NCBI GenBank assembly: GCA_963682055.1
Contig: OY821750.1
Location: forward strand, 30,016,402 to 30,080,401
Direction of reading: 5' to 3'
Origin: Primula veris
Lineage: Eukaryota > Streptophyta > Magnoliopsida > Ericales > Primulaceae
Length of the DNA: 64,000 bases
Shown: positions 36,881 to 48,070 of the stretch, one piece after another
Numbering within the stretch: position 1 is the first letter of the stretch
Layout: every line of letters starts with the position of its first letter
Made by a program: the position numbers and the translations under genes
Notes under the pieces: generated by a model
What the model saw: only the letters and a program-made list of their open reading frames with translations
Databases searched by the model: none
What the model was told of the DNA's origin: nothing

Positions 36881-38640
36881 AACCCTTTCTCGCAGAGTAA
36901 TATTATCCTCTCTCTATATATATATTTTACAGTTTTACTCCTTATTTATTTTTAGTGAATATTTTACTCTCTCTATTACAGGTATTTTGATTTTTTTAGT
37001 ATTATGTAAATTTTTATCTGTATTAATTATGAGTTTTTTAAATGTTGATTTTATAAACGATTATCGATAACTCATACGTTACACCACGCATCGCGTGGTC
37101 ATACCCGTTAGTATATATATATATATTAGGAATCGAATTAGCGGTTTAGGTTTTTTTTTCTCTCTCTCTCTAAAATGATTTATTTCCCACTTATTACTAC
37201 CAAGGCTTGGTGCGGGTTGGTGGTTCGGGTTTTTGACAAAAATACCAACGGAATAAATTAGAAAGTATCGGTTCGGTTCGGTTTTGACCGCAACATTTCT
37301 AACCATTCTTTTTCGGTCCGTTTGAACCTTAATAAATAAAAAAACCACAACATTCAAAATTACGCTAGTTTCGTAAAATTTTAAATGTAAAAATGAAATA
37401 ACAAATAAATTTACTAATGTTTTAACAAAACAATAACTCATAAATATAGCAAGTAAAACATCAAGTCTTAACTTATTGATGTATATTTAATAATATTATG
37501 TTTAAATATATATATATAGCAGTTTTGTTCGGTTTTTGATCGATTCTGTCTGTATAATCGGTTTGGTTCCGTTATGTACACCATTAGTATAAGGTATATT
37601 TTCAAACATATTAATTGGAGTTTCGTACCCACTTTATCTAATTAACTGTTAATTAGTTATTTGTTACTCCCCATTTGTCTCTCTCTATATATAGTAGAAG
37701 TTATATTAGCACGGTACGCCTCTCTCTCTAGCTCATTTCTTGCGATTTCTCTATGTTGGTCTTAGTGTTTCAATTTAGGATTAATTAAGGATTGGCTTTA
37801 TAAAACAAAACTATTTAAGAATTAGTCTTACTCCCAAGACTTATTTAAGGATTGGTCTTTTTTTAATAAAACTATTTAAGAATTACTCTAATTCTATTAA
37901 ATATTAGACTGGATTTTTCATGCACAAACGGTTGTTTTTTTTATGAACCGTAAGTCATATTTACAATTTGACTTTCAGTCAAACCGTAAGTCTAACTGAC
38001 GGTTCGTAATTCGTTTTTACGGTTTGACTGTTAAATGACGAAATTGCACATGCGTCTTAAACCGGCCTATTTTTCAGAGCCGATCGATCGGATGAATACT
38101 TTTTTAATTTACGAAAATTAAATGAAAATAAAAGAATATAAATGAAAAAATGGCATAAAATGGTGAGAGCAAGAATTGAACACAAAACCATTTCAATTGT
38201 CAAATACTTTAAGATAATCAAGACAACCATTACACCACAACAACATTTTTAGAAATTAACAAATTTAACAAATATATATACAATTGTTAATAACATAATG
38301 ATATCATATATTCAAAATTTGATAGAGGGCTTTTATAAAACATATAATAACCTACGTTAATACTTAGAAGCATAATAGTTACTCTAAAAAATTGCAACTA
38401 GCTAGGTTTAATTTCTATGATCAACACTTACTATGATAGATAAATTAAATTGAACCATTTTCATAAGACGGGAGAAATAAATTCATGACATTGTTTTCGA
38501 AAGGAATGAAGACAAATTACAAAGACGCTTAGTTTTTGTCTTCACTATTATTACAAAAAATATAATTAATTTCAATAAGTGTAAGAGTAATTATGTGCAC
38601 ATTAATTAGTCATACGTCAAAAAATGGGTGTGTATAGAAA
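36881..38640. other. Spacer between the large repeats, left part
   Basis: AT-rich with several microsatellites, ggttcggttcgg text (37,268-37,300) and local duplicates of 'actatttaagaatta' (about 37,810 and 37,869) and 'ttaaggattgg'. A short palindromic set of 'accgtaagt'/'acggtt' words lies at 37,945-38,030. No gene recognised. Confidence 0.4.
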
Positions 38641-38644
38641 GGTT

Positions 38645-38800
38645 CATTACCGTAAAAAAAACTGTCATTTTAATTACTATCAGAGGCCAATGTGGTTAAA
38701 CTGATGATAAATCGAGTGTCGATAAACTGACGACATTTACTTTACCTTCAATTCGCGGTATCGGATAGTAATTAAACTGACAGTTTTTTTGTTGGTAATG
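38645..38800. mobile_element. Short TIR MITE, about 156 bp
   Basis: The left end cattaccgtaaaaaaaactg, tcattttaattactatc matches the reverse complement of the right end (cattaccaacaaaaaaactg, tcagtttaattactatc). TIRs are about 38 bp with a short unique middle. No ORF. Confidence 0.75.
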
Positions 38801-39059
38801 GAAGGATACAAATACATACTAGAACGAGAAACCCATAATATGTGTTCAAAATTGCATAATGTGTAACCAGACCTTAATTAATTAATTACCTATGTACCTG
38901 ACCTTATTTCAACTAATATATATATATATAAAGGTTCATCCACAATCTGAAAATCTATAAAGACTAGTAAAAAAATTGGTCACTTGTTGCTAAGGCTGAC
39001 AAAAAATTCTCTAAAATCGGAGATTTGCCTTCCCACGGCCGTAACATGCATGATTCATA

Positions 39060-39250
39060 CTTTTTACAAGGTGTGTTACACACAGTTATGGAAGTTTCAA
39101 CAAGAAAACCGACAAAAAGCTTGTGGAAGATGGGCTTAAAGAGGTGGGATATTGCGTCTCTTACGTACTCATCTCGCTTGAAATTAATAAGGTCATCGAA
39201 AAGAAGGCATGCGTGGCTTTGGCTACGGCCCTTGCTACTCCTTTTTTTCT
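39060..39250 (+). pseudogene. Possible coding relic, identity unknown
   Basis: One frame reads NKKTDKKLVEDGLKEVGYCV, then SYVLISLEINKVIEKKACVA and LATALATP before running into a T-rich tract. The residue mix (K/E/V/A, few rare residues) is coding-like and unlike the AT-rich surroundings. I do not recognise the family, and no start or splice context supports an intact gene. It may be a captured gene fragment between the large repeats, or chance. Confidence 0.3.
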
Positions 39251-40119
39251 GTTTGTTTTTTTATTTATTTATTTCAAGTTTCTTCTACTATATAGAGAGA
39301 CACCAAGTTTATTGTTTGGAAAGTTAAGAATATTGTTCGGCTATTTAGAGGATTTTTAAAGATTTTAAATTTCGCTGTTATTGTTCTGGGTTTGGCTACC
39401 TTATTAAATATATAAATAAAAAAAACTAATCTTATGAATGGCATTAGCCGTTTTCAATTTATGTATTATACGATCACTTTTAGATTTGGTCCCGACCAAG
39501 TCTTTACACTTTTTAAGGAACATACGTAATGAACGTCGTTTGTTAATCTGTTATCACTTCGAGATGGAAAAAAACGAGACAATTAAATACTGTAATATTT
39601 ATGTGATGAATATATATACGAGGGGGATGAGAATTATTGACATACAAACACTAAAATCAATTTCTGTTATGGTTAATGACTCCGCATAACAGGCAAAAAG
39701 TGTATATACCGGTTTTTTTTTTATAGCTGGTCATAACATTTCTTTCAATATATAACCAATGCTTTCTCTTCCACTTTTTAATAACCCTAATTTTTTTCAT
39801 ATAAATGAATAAGACCCTAACATTTTGACTCGAGTAAGAAAACGAAAGCATTTCCATATTTGGTAAAATCATAAAGCTTTCCGCTTCTCGTTATTTCATA
39901 TATAAGTCTTGAAAATTTATGTGTTTCCCTATGTGATAACCTACGAATACATATTAATTCTTTATTAAAATTCATATAAATATCGTTTGGCTTTGAGTAA
40001 TTAATATTCCATGTTTGTTTTCTTAAAATTAAAATATTTAAGTATAACTTGGACATGTGACTGAATGAAAACAAACAAACATGTGATGTCATGATCAGCC
40101 TTTAATATTTATCATTTTC

Positions 40120-40260
40120 CCCTATATATATAAATAGTGCTTTCTCCTCAATTTTTTTCATAACCCTAATTTTTTTTATAACTTACTATATATAAAAAAA
40201 AACTTATATTTTACTATTATAATTAGGGTTGCTGCATCTTCATTCATTCTCTGAGGTTAG
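40120..40260 (+). promoter_or_regulatory. Candidate promoter with telo-box motifs
   Basis: A TATA-like ctatatatataaatag (about 40,122-40,137) is followed by aaccctaatt (about 40,162) and attagggtt (about 40,222). It ends in a leader-like gctgcatcttcattcattct ctgag|gttagg with a possible donor. Telo-boxes (AAACCCTAA) are common just upstream of the start in plant translation and growth genes. A similar aaccctaa context recurs at about 39,780. No matching coding gene follows. Confidence 0.3.
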
Positions 40261-40867
40261 GACTCGTGATTTTTTTATTCCTTCTTTCTGTTACTTAGTG
40301 ACTTTTTAAATTTATATGTTTTCTTAATTCTTATTGATTAGTTGAACTGCTCTTTTTTTCCCATTTGAAGCCAAATAAGGATGGTAAAATATTTTCTTTA
40401 ATTTTCCGAATTGAAATTTTAATGAATAAATAAATAAACAAGCTAGCAGATCTTTATTTGGAAAAAAGAAAAAGGAAAACCTCTAGGTTAGGACTCAAAT
40501 TAGGTTTTCAACTTTTTATTAATTATTTCCTATTTTAATATATATTTTTTTTATGTGTCTTGGGAAATATATTCAACTCAAAATTTAAAAATAAAAACAA
40601 AAACTGTCATCTTTTATTAAATTTTCATTTTCATTTGTTTGAAATAACTGTACCTCTAGCTTTAATTAAATAGGTTACTTTTCTCCAGGAAAAGACCTGT
40701 TTTTGTTTTGGAAGGTAAGCATTTCATTAAACAACAAAACAAGGTTGTAGTGATAATTGGCTAAGATAATGCGTCGCTTTTTTCTTCTTTTTCTTGCTTA
40801 CTCCTATTTTATAATAAACACATATTGGCTGGTTATGTAGTCAGAGTCTTTACGTGTTGTATGAAAG

Positions 40868-40978
40868 ATGTTAAACGTTACAGTTTTAACTATAAAGATG
40901 AACGTTGTTGGTGCTGAAGAGGCAGAAGATAAAGATGAAGAAGATGAAGCCGATGATCAGCAAGATGCGCATTTTTAA
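40868..40978 (+). other. Short acidic ORF, 36 codons
   Basis: The ORF reads MLNVTVLTIKMNVVGAEEAE, DKDEEDEADDQQDAHF, stop. An in-frame TGA lies one codon before the first ATG. It lies downstream of the telo-box region, and a possible small exon with good splice borders (about 40,690-40,713) sits between. Unrecognised; it could be the remnant of a gene interrupted by the large repeat copy 2, or chance. Confidence 0.25.
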
Positions 40979-41399
40979 GCGAATAAGTGATTTACCAGAT
41001 AAGAGGTACTTTCTCTTTTCTCAAATTAATGTCTTATTAAGACTTATCTTCCCATACTATCCAACCAAACCCTATCTCCTGTTCTTATCAGTTTTTTTAG
41101 GGACCTTCACATCACATTTCTTTTTGGTCGAAAGAGTAATTACTAAACAGACTTGTCAATTTTTTTCTTTCATCAATTAAGCCCTTCAATTTTTTAATAA
41201 TGCATGCACGTGTAGTTCAAATTGCGCTTGCATTTTGGTTAAATGTTATGTAAACTTCCGATCAAGGGTACATGTCTTTGATTTCCCCATTCATTTACAT
41301 ATATATGATACTCACTTTATTGCTTTTAACTCTCTTCAGTTTCCTTAACGTGTGCTTGCTATCATGGTAGAATTTTCGATGAACGGAGGGGCAATTATG

Positions 41400-41510
41400 G
41401 TTGAGAGAGAGGGGGATTTGATAATAGAGAGATAATAGTATATATATATATATAGAGAGAGAGAGATATAATAGAGAGAGAAAGGTAGAGAGATAATAAT
41501 AAAGAGAGAT
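41400..41510. repeat. GA/TA microsatellite cluster
   Basis: gagagaga and tatatata runs interleaved with 'gagagataat' words. Simple sequence next to repeat copy 2. Confidence 0.75.
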
Positions 41511-41596
41511 GCTAACGTGAAATATCAGTTATTTTTATTTTAGCAGTTTTACTTATCAGTTTTTTTATTTGTAATTTTTCAAACTATCAATACTAT

Positions 41597-42885
41597 TTTG
41601 TAAATATTTGTTTCAAGACCTCATAAGACCTCTAGAGTAAATAGGTAGAATCTCAATTTTATTTTTCCACTGCATTTTACCACCCAAATAAATAATGTAT
41701 TTGGGAGGTAAAATCTTTAGGTCTACTTCAGTTTTTCTTGTTTACAACTCCTACTACCGGCTAAAATACTAAGAGCAACTAATGTCTAAATTCCTATATT
41801 TAACACTTCACCTATGTTTTGAAAAGTTTATGCTACATGAAAGACAGTATATAATTCGTTGATACTTTGAAAATTATGTATTCACTAGTATCAAATACTA
41901 TGTAAGGAAACTAATTTTTGAAAATCAGACAAACATAATTAATATCGCCTCCAAAACTAGACATAAGTCGTGAAAATAAAATTGTTGGGCGCGGACAGTT
42001 TACCATGAGAGCACTTTCAACCGTATGTCTCCAAATTCTATACAGAATTTCACATATAGGACTAATAGTAAACTTGAACATGTACATATCTTTTCCTTGC
42101 ACATCAGTTGACATACACAACACTGTACAAAATATTAAATAAGAATATTATATTACTTATTTTATTGTGTGTGTAAGAGAGTTATGTTATTTTGTGTGTG
42201 TAGAAACCATCCAAAAGTGTGTACATATGTACAAAAGTTTGACATATTTGGACATATTTGTGTGTGAGAGACTCATTCAAAAGTGTGTACAAAAATTTGA
42301 CATACTTCGACATATGTCCAGATTGTATGTATTTCCTCATTGGGTATTGAGCGTTGTACAAACCGATGTGATGAATAATTTCACTATATTGTCCACATTT
42401 GTATATAGAAGCTCATGGGCCAAGACCGTTAGTAATGCTCTAAGGCTTAAAGATAAAACTTGGCATACTACACTTTCCTTCGCTCTCACTATCTTTTGAA
42501 GATAAAACTTATCTTCGACCGTTTTACGTAAAAAAAACAAAAAAAAACATGATTCGTTTCTTGAAAACGCTCTTTTATCAACTTATCATAGGATTGATTC
42601 CGTTACATTTAGAAGTATGATTATTATGATTGACTAACATTATCAGACATTTCTTCTTATATGTCTAAATTTCCATGTACACACTTCAATTTTTGTTGGA
42701 TAGTTGGTGCTACATGACCTTTAAAATTGACATTTTCCAATAAAAACCATACACCTAATTCCATATAATTTAGAAGTACAAGTACCATAAAGAACTCTTC
42801 TTTTCCAAAATACGAGGAACAACTAAATATGTCCCAGAAAACCAGCACATATATTTTATTTACAGTATATATATATATCTATACT
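41597..42885. repeat. Large direct repeat, copy 2, with left-hand inverted end
   Basis: The left end at about 41,597-41,637 (ttgtaaatatttgtttcaag acctcataagacctctagag) is the reverse complement of the right end of copy 1 with about four mismatches. From 41,633 the sequence follows copy 1 (35,320 onward) almost base for base to the (at)n run. It then diverges without showing the other inverted end. Both copies have the same orientation, about 6.3 kb apart. Confidence 0.8.
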
Positions 42886-42972
42886 TTTTAATCAGTTTCG
42901 CTAATCTTAAGAAAAATAACTATATATATATATATATTTATATTATACATATATATATATATATACACACAC

Positions 42973-43003
<31 letters not shown>

Positions 43004-43004
43004 C
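42864..43004. repeat. (TA)n microsatellite cluster
   Basis: Several long ta runs separated by short unique text, and one (ac)n run. It marks the right limit of repeat copy 2 and obscures that boundary. Confidence 0.85.
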
Positions 43005-43282
43005 TGCTAAAATTCTCCACAAGGTATTATCATTATCTCTCTATATATTTACTTGTAATTGCTTTGTTAGTTATGTGCTCAATTAAGTATCATATAATTC
43101 ATATTATATTACATTACATTACATTATTACTTAAAGTTATATTACAAGACTGGGTAGGATCATGAGAATATTAAATATATATGCATTGATAATAGTTTGA
43201 TACTTTGATTTAAGTTCAAATTGTTTAGTTCTTCCCTGTGTAAGAACTAAGAACCTTTTTTTTTTTTTCTCATTTTAAATTT

Positions 43283-43728
43283 TGGGGTAAAATGCAAATT
43301 ATTTCATGTACTTTTTTTTTTTTTTTTTGCAATTGACCCCCATTAGCTATGTACATACATTTTGCAATTTGGCAATCTAATGCCCATTTTAAAAATGGCA
43401 CGACTTTGTGCTCGATGGTATGTTTTGGCGAATTTTCTTTTATTTCTACTTGGTGTTTTGATATTATTTTGTTTAAAACCGCTTCAAATGACTTTTTATC
43501 GTTAGCCATTACAATACTTTTGTAAGTGATGCTAAAAAAATACACATATTGAACAGAGAGTTACATAAAAGTGACTAATAAATGCAAATCAATGTCGTTT
43601 TCAAGGTGGACATTAGGGTTAATTAGAAAAGTTAGATGATTGATGGGGTGCAAAAGTTAGGTAATTCGGGAGGGAAATGCAAAAATCGAACTCCATGGGG
43701 GTTATTTGCTTTTTGACCTTTTCTTTTT
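43283..43728. mobile_element. MITE-like element with degenerate TIRs
   Basis: The left text ggggtaaaatgcaaattatt...ttgcaattgacccccatt and the reverse complement of the right text (ggtcaaaaagcaaataaccc cc, then tttttgcatttcc) share the same words in the same order. The 91-codon minus-strand ORF inside (43,270-43,545) has no recognised domain. This wording is typical of high-copy plant MITEs. Superfamily not assigned. Confidence 0.55.
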
Positions 43729-44426
43729 TACCATGATATCATAATCTGTCTTTACATTAAGTGACCAATCCAATCAGATAATTACATTAATCATTTTAAG
43801 GTATTTCCTAAGTTTATATGCTGCTCGCTACATAGTCCATTTAGTTGTCTAAAGCTCCTGTTTGTTTGATATCTTTTAGACTTTGTTTAGAAGTTAGATC
43901 TGGCAATTATTTGTAACTGTTTCAATCACAAATATAGGACTACATTCTTAGTGGAAGAAATATATTCTTGTTGTGTAGACAACTATAGCCTTGTAAGTAT
44001 TCTCTAGCATATATTTTTTCCCTACTTAGCGACCGACAGGCAGGGGAATACACGGTCCAGTTCGAACAAATTCGAAACCATGTCCATTGCCTGTTTTTTT
44101 CAGTATGACTAATCTAGTGGGACTTGAAGATAAATTTATTGAAAAAATTAGTTCTCTTCCCCCATGAATTACCTTAGCAGTCGATAGACTTTAAGTTACT
44201 ATAATCTCTTACTGTTTTGTTTGGAATTATTGTTATTAATGAGATTATGATTTTAGGTAAAAAAAAAAAGGCGGATTTCTTTCCATGATTGATTTAAATA
44301 TCGAGATATTATGATTTCGCACTAAATACTTGATTTGCTTGATATGACTGATTAGCAAATTTGGGGCCTTTTTTTTAACCGATTCTCGCAGGGAGGAGTC
44401 ACACGACTTTCTAAAATTTGGAATCA

Positions 44427-46260
44427 ATGGAGTTTGAAGACAAAATACTTGCTGAAGGTAATATCTTTATGTTCTTTTCTTGCTTATTAAACCTCAGAAC
44501 TCGTTTCAATTGTGTTTTTGTTCATTTTTACTCTTTATCTACTGATAAATTGCTGTTCTTTGTACTCGAGAGAACAACCAAAGAGTATGTTATGCCATTT
44601 AAATTCTTGTTAATTAGAAAACGGAATACCCTATTCTGTTCACTAGCTTCATATACATCTTACACAGTGCTTATAAGAAAGTACTTGAACTCGTCTATGA
44701 TTTTACTAAATAGTACTTAAAAAGCAAGAAGCCCTTTCCTCTGCATGTAAGCACAAAAATAGGTGTGATTATGTGAGTTTCTCCACAATGATGTTAGGTT
44801 AGGTTGGTTTACCTTTGAATCATCATTAAGTTTGCCACATCTCGTTTCATCTTTTCTTTTTATCTTTTTAATTAGCTTATTGAAACAGATCTAATTAGTC
44901 ATTCACCTTCCCATATCCTACAGCTATAATGTCTCTATTACAGGCAGGGGTTGTGTTCTCTTTTATACCTTGTTGTAGTTCCATTCCCTTCAGTTTCGGA
45001 ATTGTTTATACCACTAATCTCTCGATCAGCCCCCCTTTCTTTGTGGTTAAAAATCAAAAAGCTTCAAAGGGATACAATATTCCTGCATTTAAAGTGTACC
45101 GTGATGTAGTGCAACTCTAGATCAGGAGAAACTATTTAGTAAACCCAGTGCACTAAAAAGTTGGTGAACCAAGCTAATAAAAACTCAAAAGAGAAATGAG
45201 GAACCCTCGTGGGGCCCTCCTTAAAATTTTAATAAAAAATAATTTTGGTGTACTAGTTTTATGCATACAATTACTTCGTGCAAGTTTGTGCCGTAGATTA
45301 GTTGCTGAATATTGCATACTATGTGACCAGTGTAGTTAGGGTAGGATGATAGAACAGGCGAGGTGTTATGGGACTTGCTTTGATAGGAAAAGTAAAGGAT
45401 CCTTCAGTTTTTTTGGTGTTCTCATTGATTTTCAGTTGTACTCTCTCTGCCTCTCTCTCTCCAAGCTTCGTCAGCCCTTCTCTATCTATTGGTGAAATAT
45501 CTAAGGGATCTCGGGGATATGATGTTTTGCATCCTGGGTTTTAAGTGTATTTTTAACAAAGAACATATCTAGTTCCTCCCCTTTCGGGTATTCAATCAGA
45601 AATGCTTATCAAAAGCAATAAGGTTATTTCATTGATGTAGACATCTAAATGTCTAGTGTCTAAAGTATATGTTATCTTTGGCAGTCTCATTTCTCTGCTA
45701 TATGTTGGATATGCTTCCACCGTTATGTGTACTTTTACATTAAAAAATGAAATACCAAGCTCATGTTTCTGATTAAAAAAAATTACCCATGGGTAAAGTG
45801 ATGTAGTTTTGAAAGGCTTTTGCTTGATGGAGTAGAATTACCGAACCTTTCCCCATTTCATGAATAGACATTTATTTATTATTTATTTTTAGACGGCCCA
45901 TTTACAAATTGGGTTAAGGCCCTTCTAAGTAATATGATGCAACAATGTTATCCAGTAAAATTAAATGGGCCTTAGCATCAATGCCCATACCAAAATGTCT
46001 CTACGATTCTACTATTGCCGGTATAAATATTGTTTAAGATGGAAAGTAGAGATTTTAGAGCTATTTTTAACCCTAATAGCACACATCTTTGATCCCGTAG
46101 CTGCTTATCCCATCCAGATGTAATGCGTCCTTCATCTCAGATTACCATTCTTCGCCATCTGTCTTCATGCATATTTATATTTAATCTAATCTTATTTGTT
46201 ATTTCCATTGTTGCAGAGGGTGTCACTCATTTTGGTTCACAGAGATCTTTTCTTTTGATG
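44427..46260 (+). other. Possible 5' exons of the VEL gene (two short exons)
   Basis: 44,427-44,457 reads MEFEDKILAE plus one base before a GTAATA donor. This resembles the first exon of VRN5/VIL1 proteins, which open M.(L/F)EDKILA. 46,217-46,260 lies between a TTGCAG acceptor and a GTAAGA donor and continues in frame as EGVTHFGSQRSFLLM. Joined to a plausible third exon at 47,953, the frame stops at TAG before reaching the PHD part. So these are a decayed N-terminus, a 5' leader with an upstream ORF, or need a junction I did not find. The usual VRN5-type segment (PELLQEFLKSG) was not found. Confidence 0.4.
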
Positions 46261-48070
46261 GTAAGAAAAATAACAGCCTGCTATCTCTTTTATGAAATCT
46301 CACGTTTATATTACTTTGGTCGTATCAATCTCGATACTTTTAAGATCAGGCTTATCTCTATATCAATTGATTTGACATTGTTGACATTTCTACGGTTCTT
46401 AACTGTTCCTAGATCTCTAATTACTAATTAATTGTATCATTCCATGTTTTTGTTACTCTCAAAGCTTATTTCTTTATAGAAATATGCATGTTTATCTTGA
46501 TACCGACCCAATAAATTAAATTTATAATGAACCTCTGTGAGTAAGATGAATTATATGGTTACTTTGGTTGTATCTTTTGTGTCACAAAAGATGACATGGG
46601 GTTCTCTTAATTATAGGATTTAAGTCCTTTACTGTTATCACTTTCCTGAACAAGTTTTTGTATAATATTTCCTCTAGGAAGAACCTTTTTATTATGTTTA
46701 CAGATCATATTTAGTTTTTTGAAAAAGTGATGAAATTGATGCAAATAGAAGGCTTATGCACATCACTATCTATAGGAAGATAGATGCCGATTTGCAATTT
46801 TCATCTTTTATTTTATATTAAAAAAATTGACATTTGAATCTGTCTAAATACATTTACAGCTAGTGGTGATGGTGGAATGGTGGTATATGCAAGTTATCTT
46901 GGCAGTTAAGAGCAGTTTAAGGAGGATAGGTTTATGGCTTTTTAGATGTTAGTACGATAGTGTGTTCTTTATATATATTATATAAACAGTAAGTTTGTTT
47001 GCATTTGAAGAGTCCCCATGACCATAAGTTTTTAATTTCTATGCGTGCATCTTTTGTTCCTATTACTAGAACTCCATTTATTGCGCCTTAAAATAAATTT
47101 GCCCGCTCTTTGTTGAGTTGAAACCCCTTAGGTTTACAGCATGGAATTTTTTTCAAGCAACTTCTACCCAGCAAGGTATTGTGCAAATAAACTGTTGATT
47201 CAATTATCACTGTAGACCTGCAACCTTCTGGATAATTGGATTATATCTGAAAACCTTATCAAGTGCTAAGAATAGCGCAAAAAAGACCATGATGACCATT
47301 TTCAAACAGCTGGCTGTTAGACCTGGCTGATATGCTGCCATATTTTGTTACAAACAGCTGAAGAGCTAGTGGATGATCATATGGTAGTATAAGTAGATTA
47401 TCTTGAGTTAGGCACTTTTTGGATCATAAACTAGTGTGATTTCAAATCATGCATTTTTACCAGCAATTTGCTGCATTTAATTGATTTTGAAACTTTTTCC
47501 TGCTTCTCTATCTCACTTTTTCTGTATGTCACATTGTTTGCTCAGAGAAAGAACCTACTTTCTATGGTTTATATCATAATTCATAAAAGCAGTGTTGGAT
47601 TAAACAAATATGATAAACTTAAAACGTACCTATATTTTCAAGCAACAAAGGAGTTAAGGATTTCCTTGCCGATGTTTCTCTGACAGTGTTAAATTTTATT
47701 TGTTTTCATTTGCAATTTACTTTGTTACTAGTTGCTAGAAGAAACAATGCTACATGTAGAAGCTTAGAAAAAGGACATACGTTAGGTGTTTTGAAGTATT
47801 AGTCTTTTTCTTTGCAGTTCGCTTGTATGTATGGCAGTTTTCTAAATGACTCTTTGTCATACTTCTTGCCTATGTGATGCTTAATTCTGTTAGTTAATTT
47901 GATTTCAACATGTTATAACAAATTCCTTTTCCTTCTTGTTCTTTTCTTCAGTGTGTAAAAGCGTCACCACATATTTCCGTGTTCAGAACTAGCCCTAGCA
48001 TTGCTTAGATAAAGAAATATCAGAACTGTTTGGACAAGGCAGAGAATTTTAAGCTCCAACCAAGCAAACC

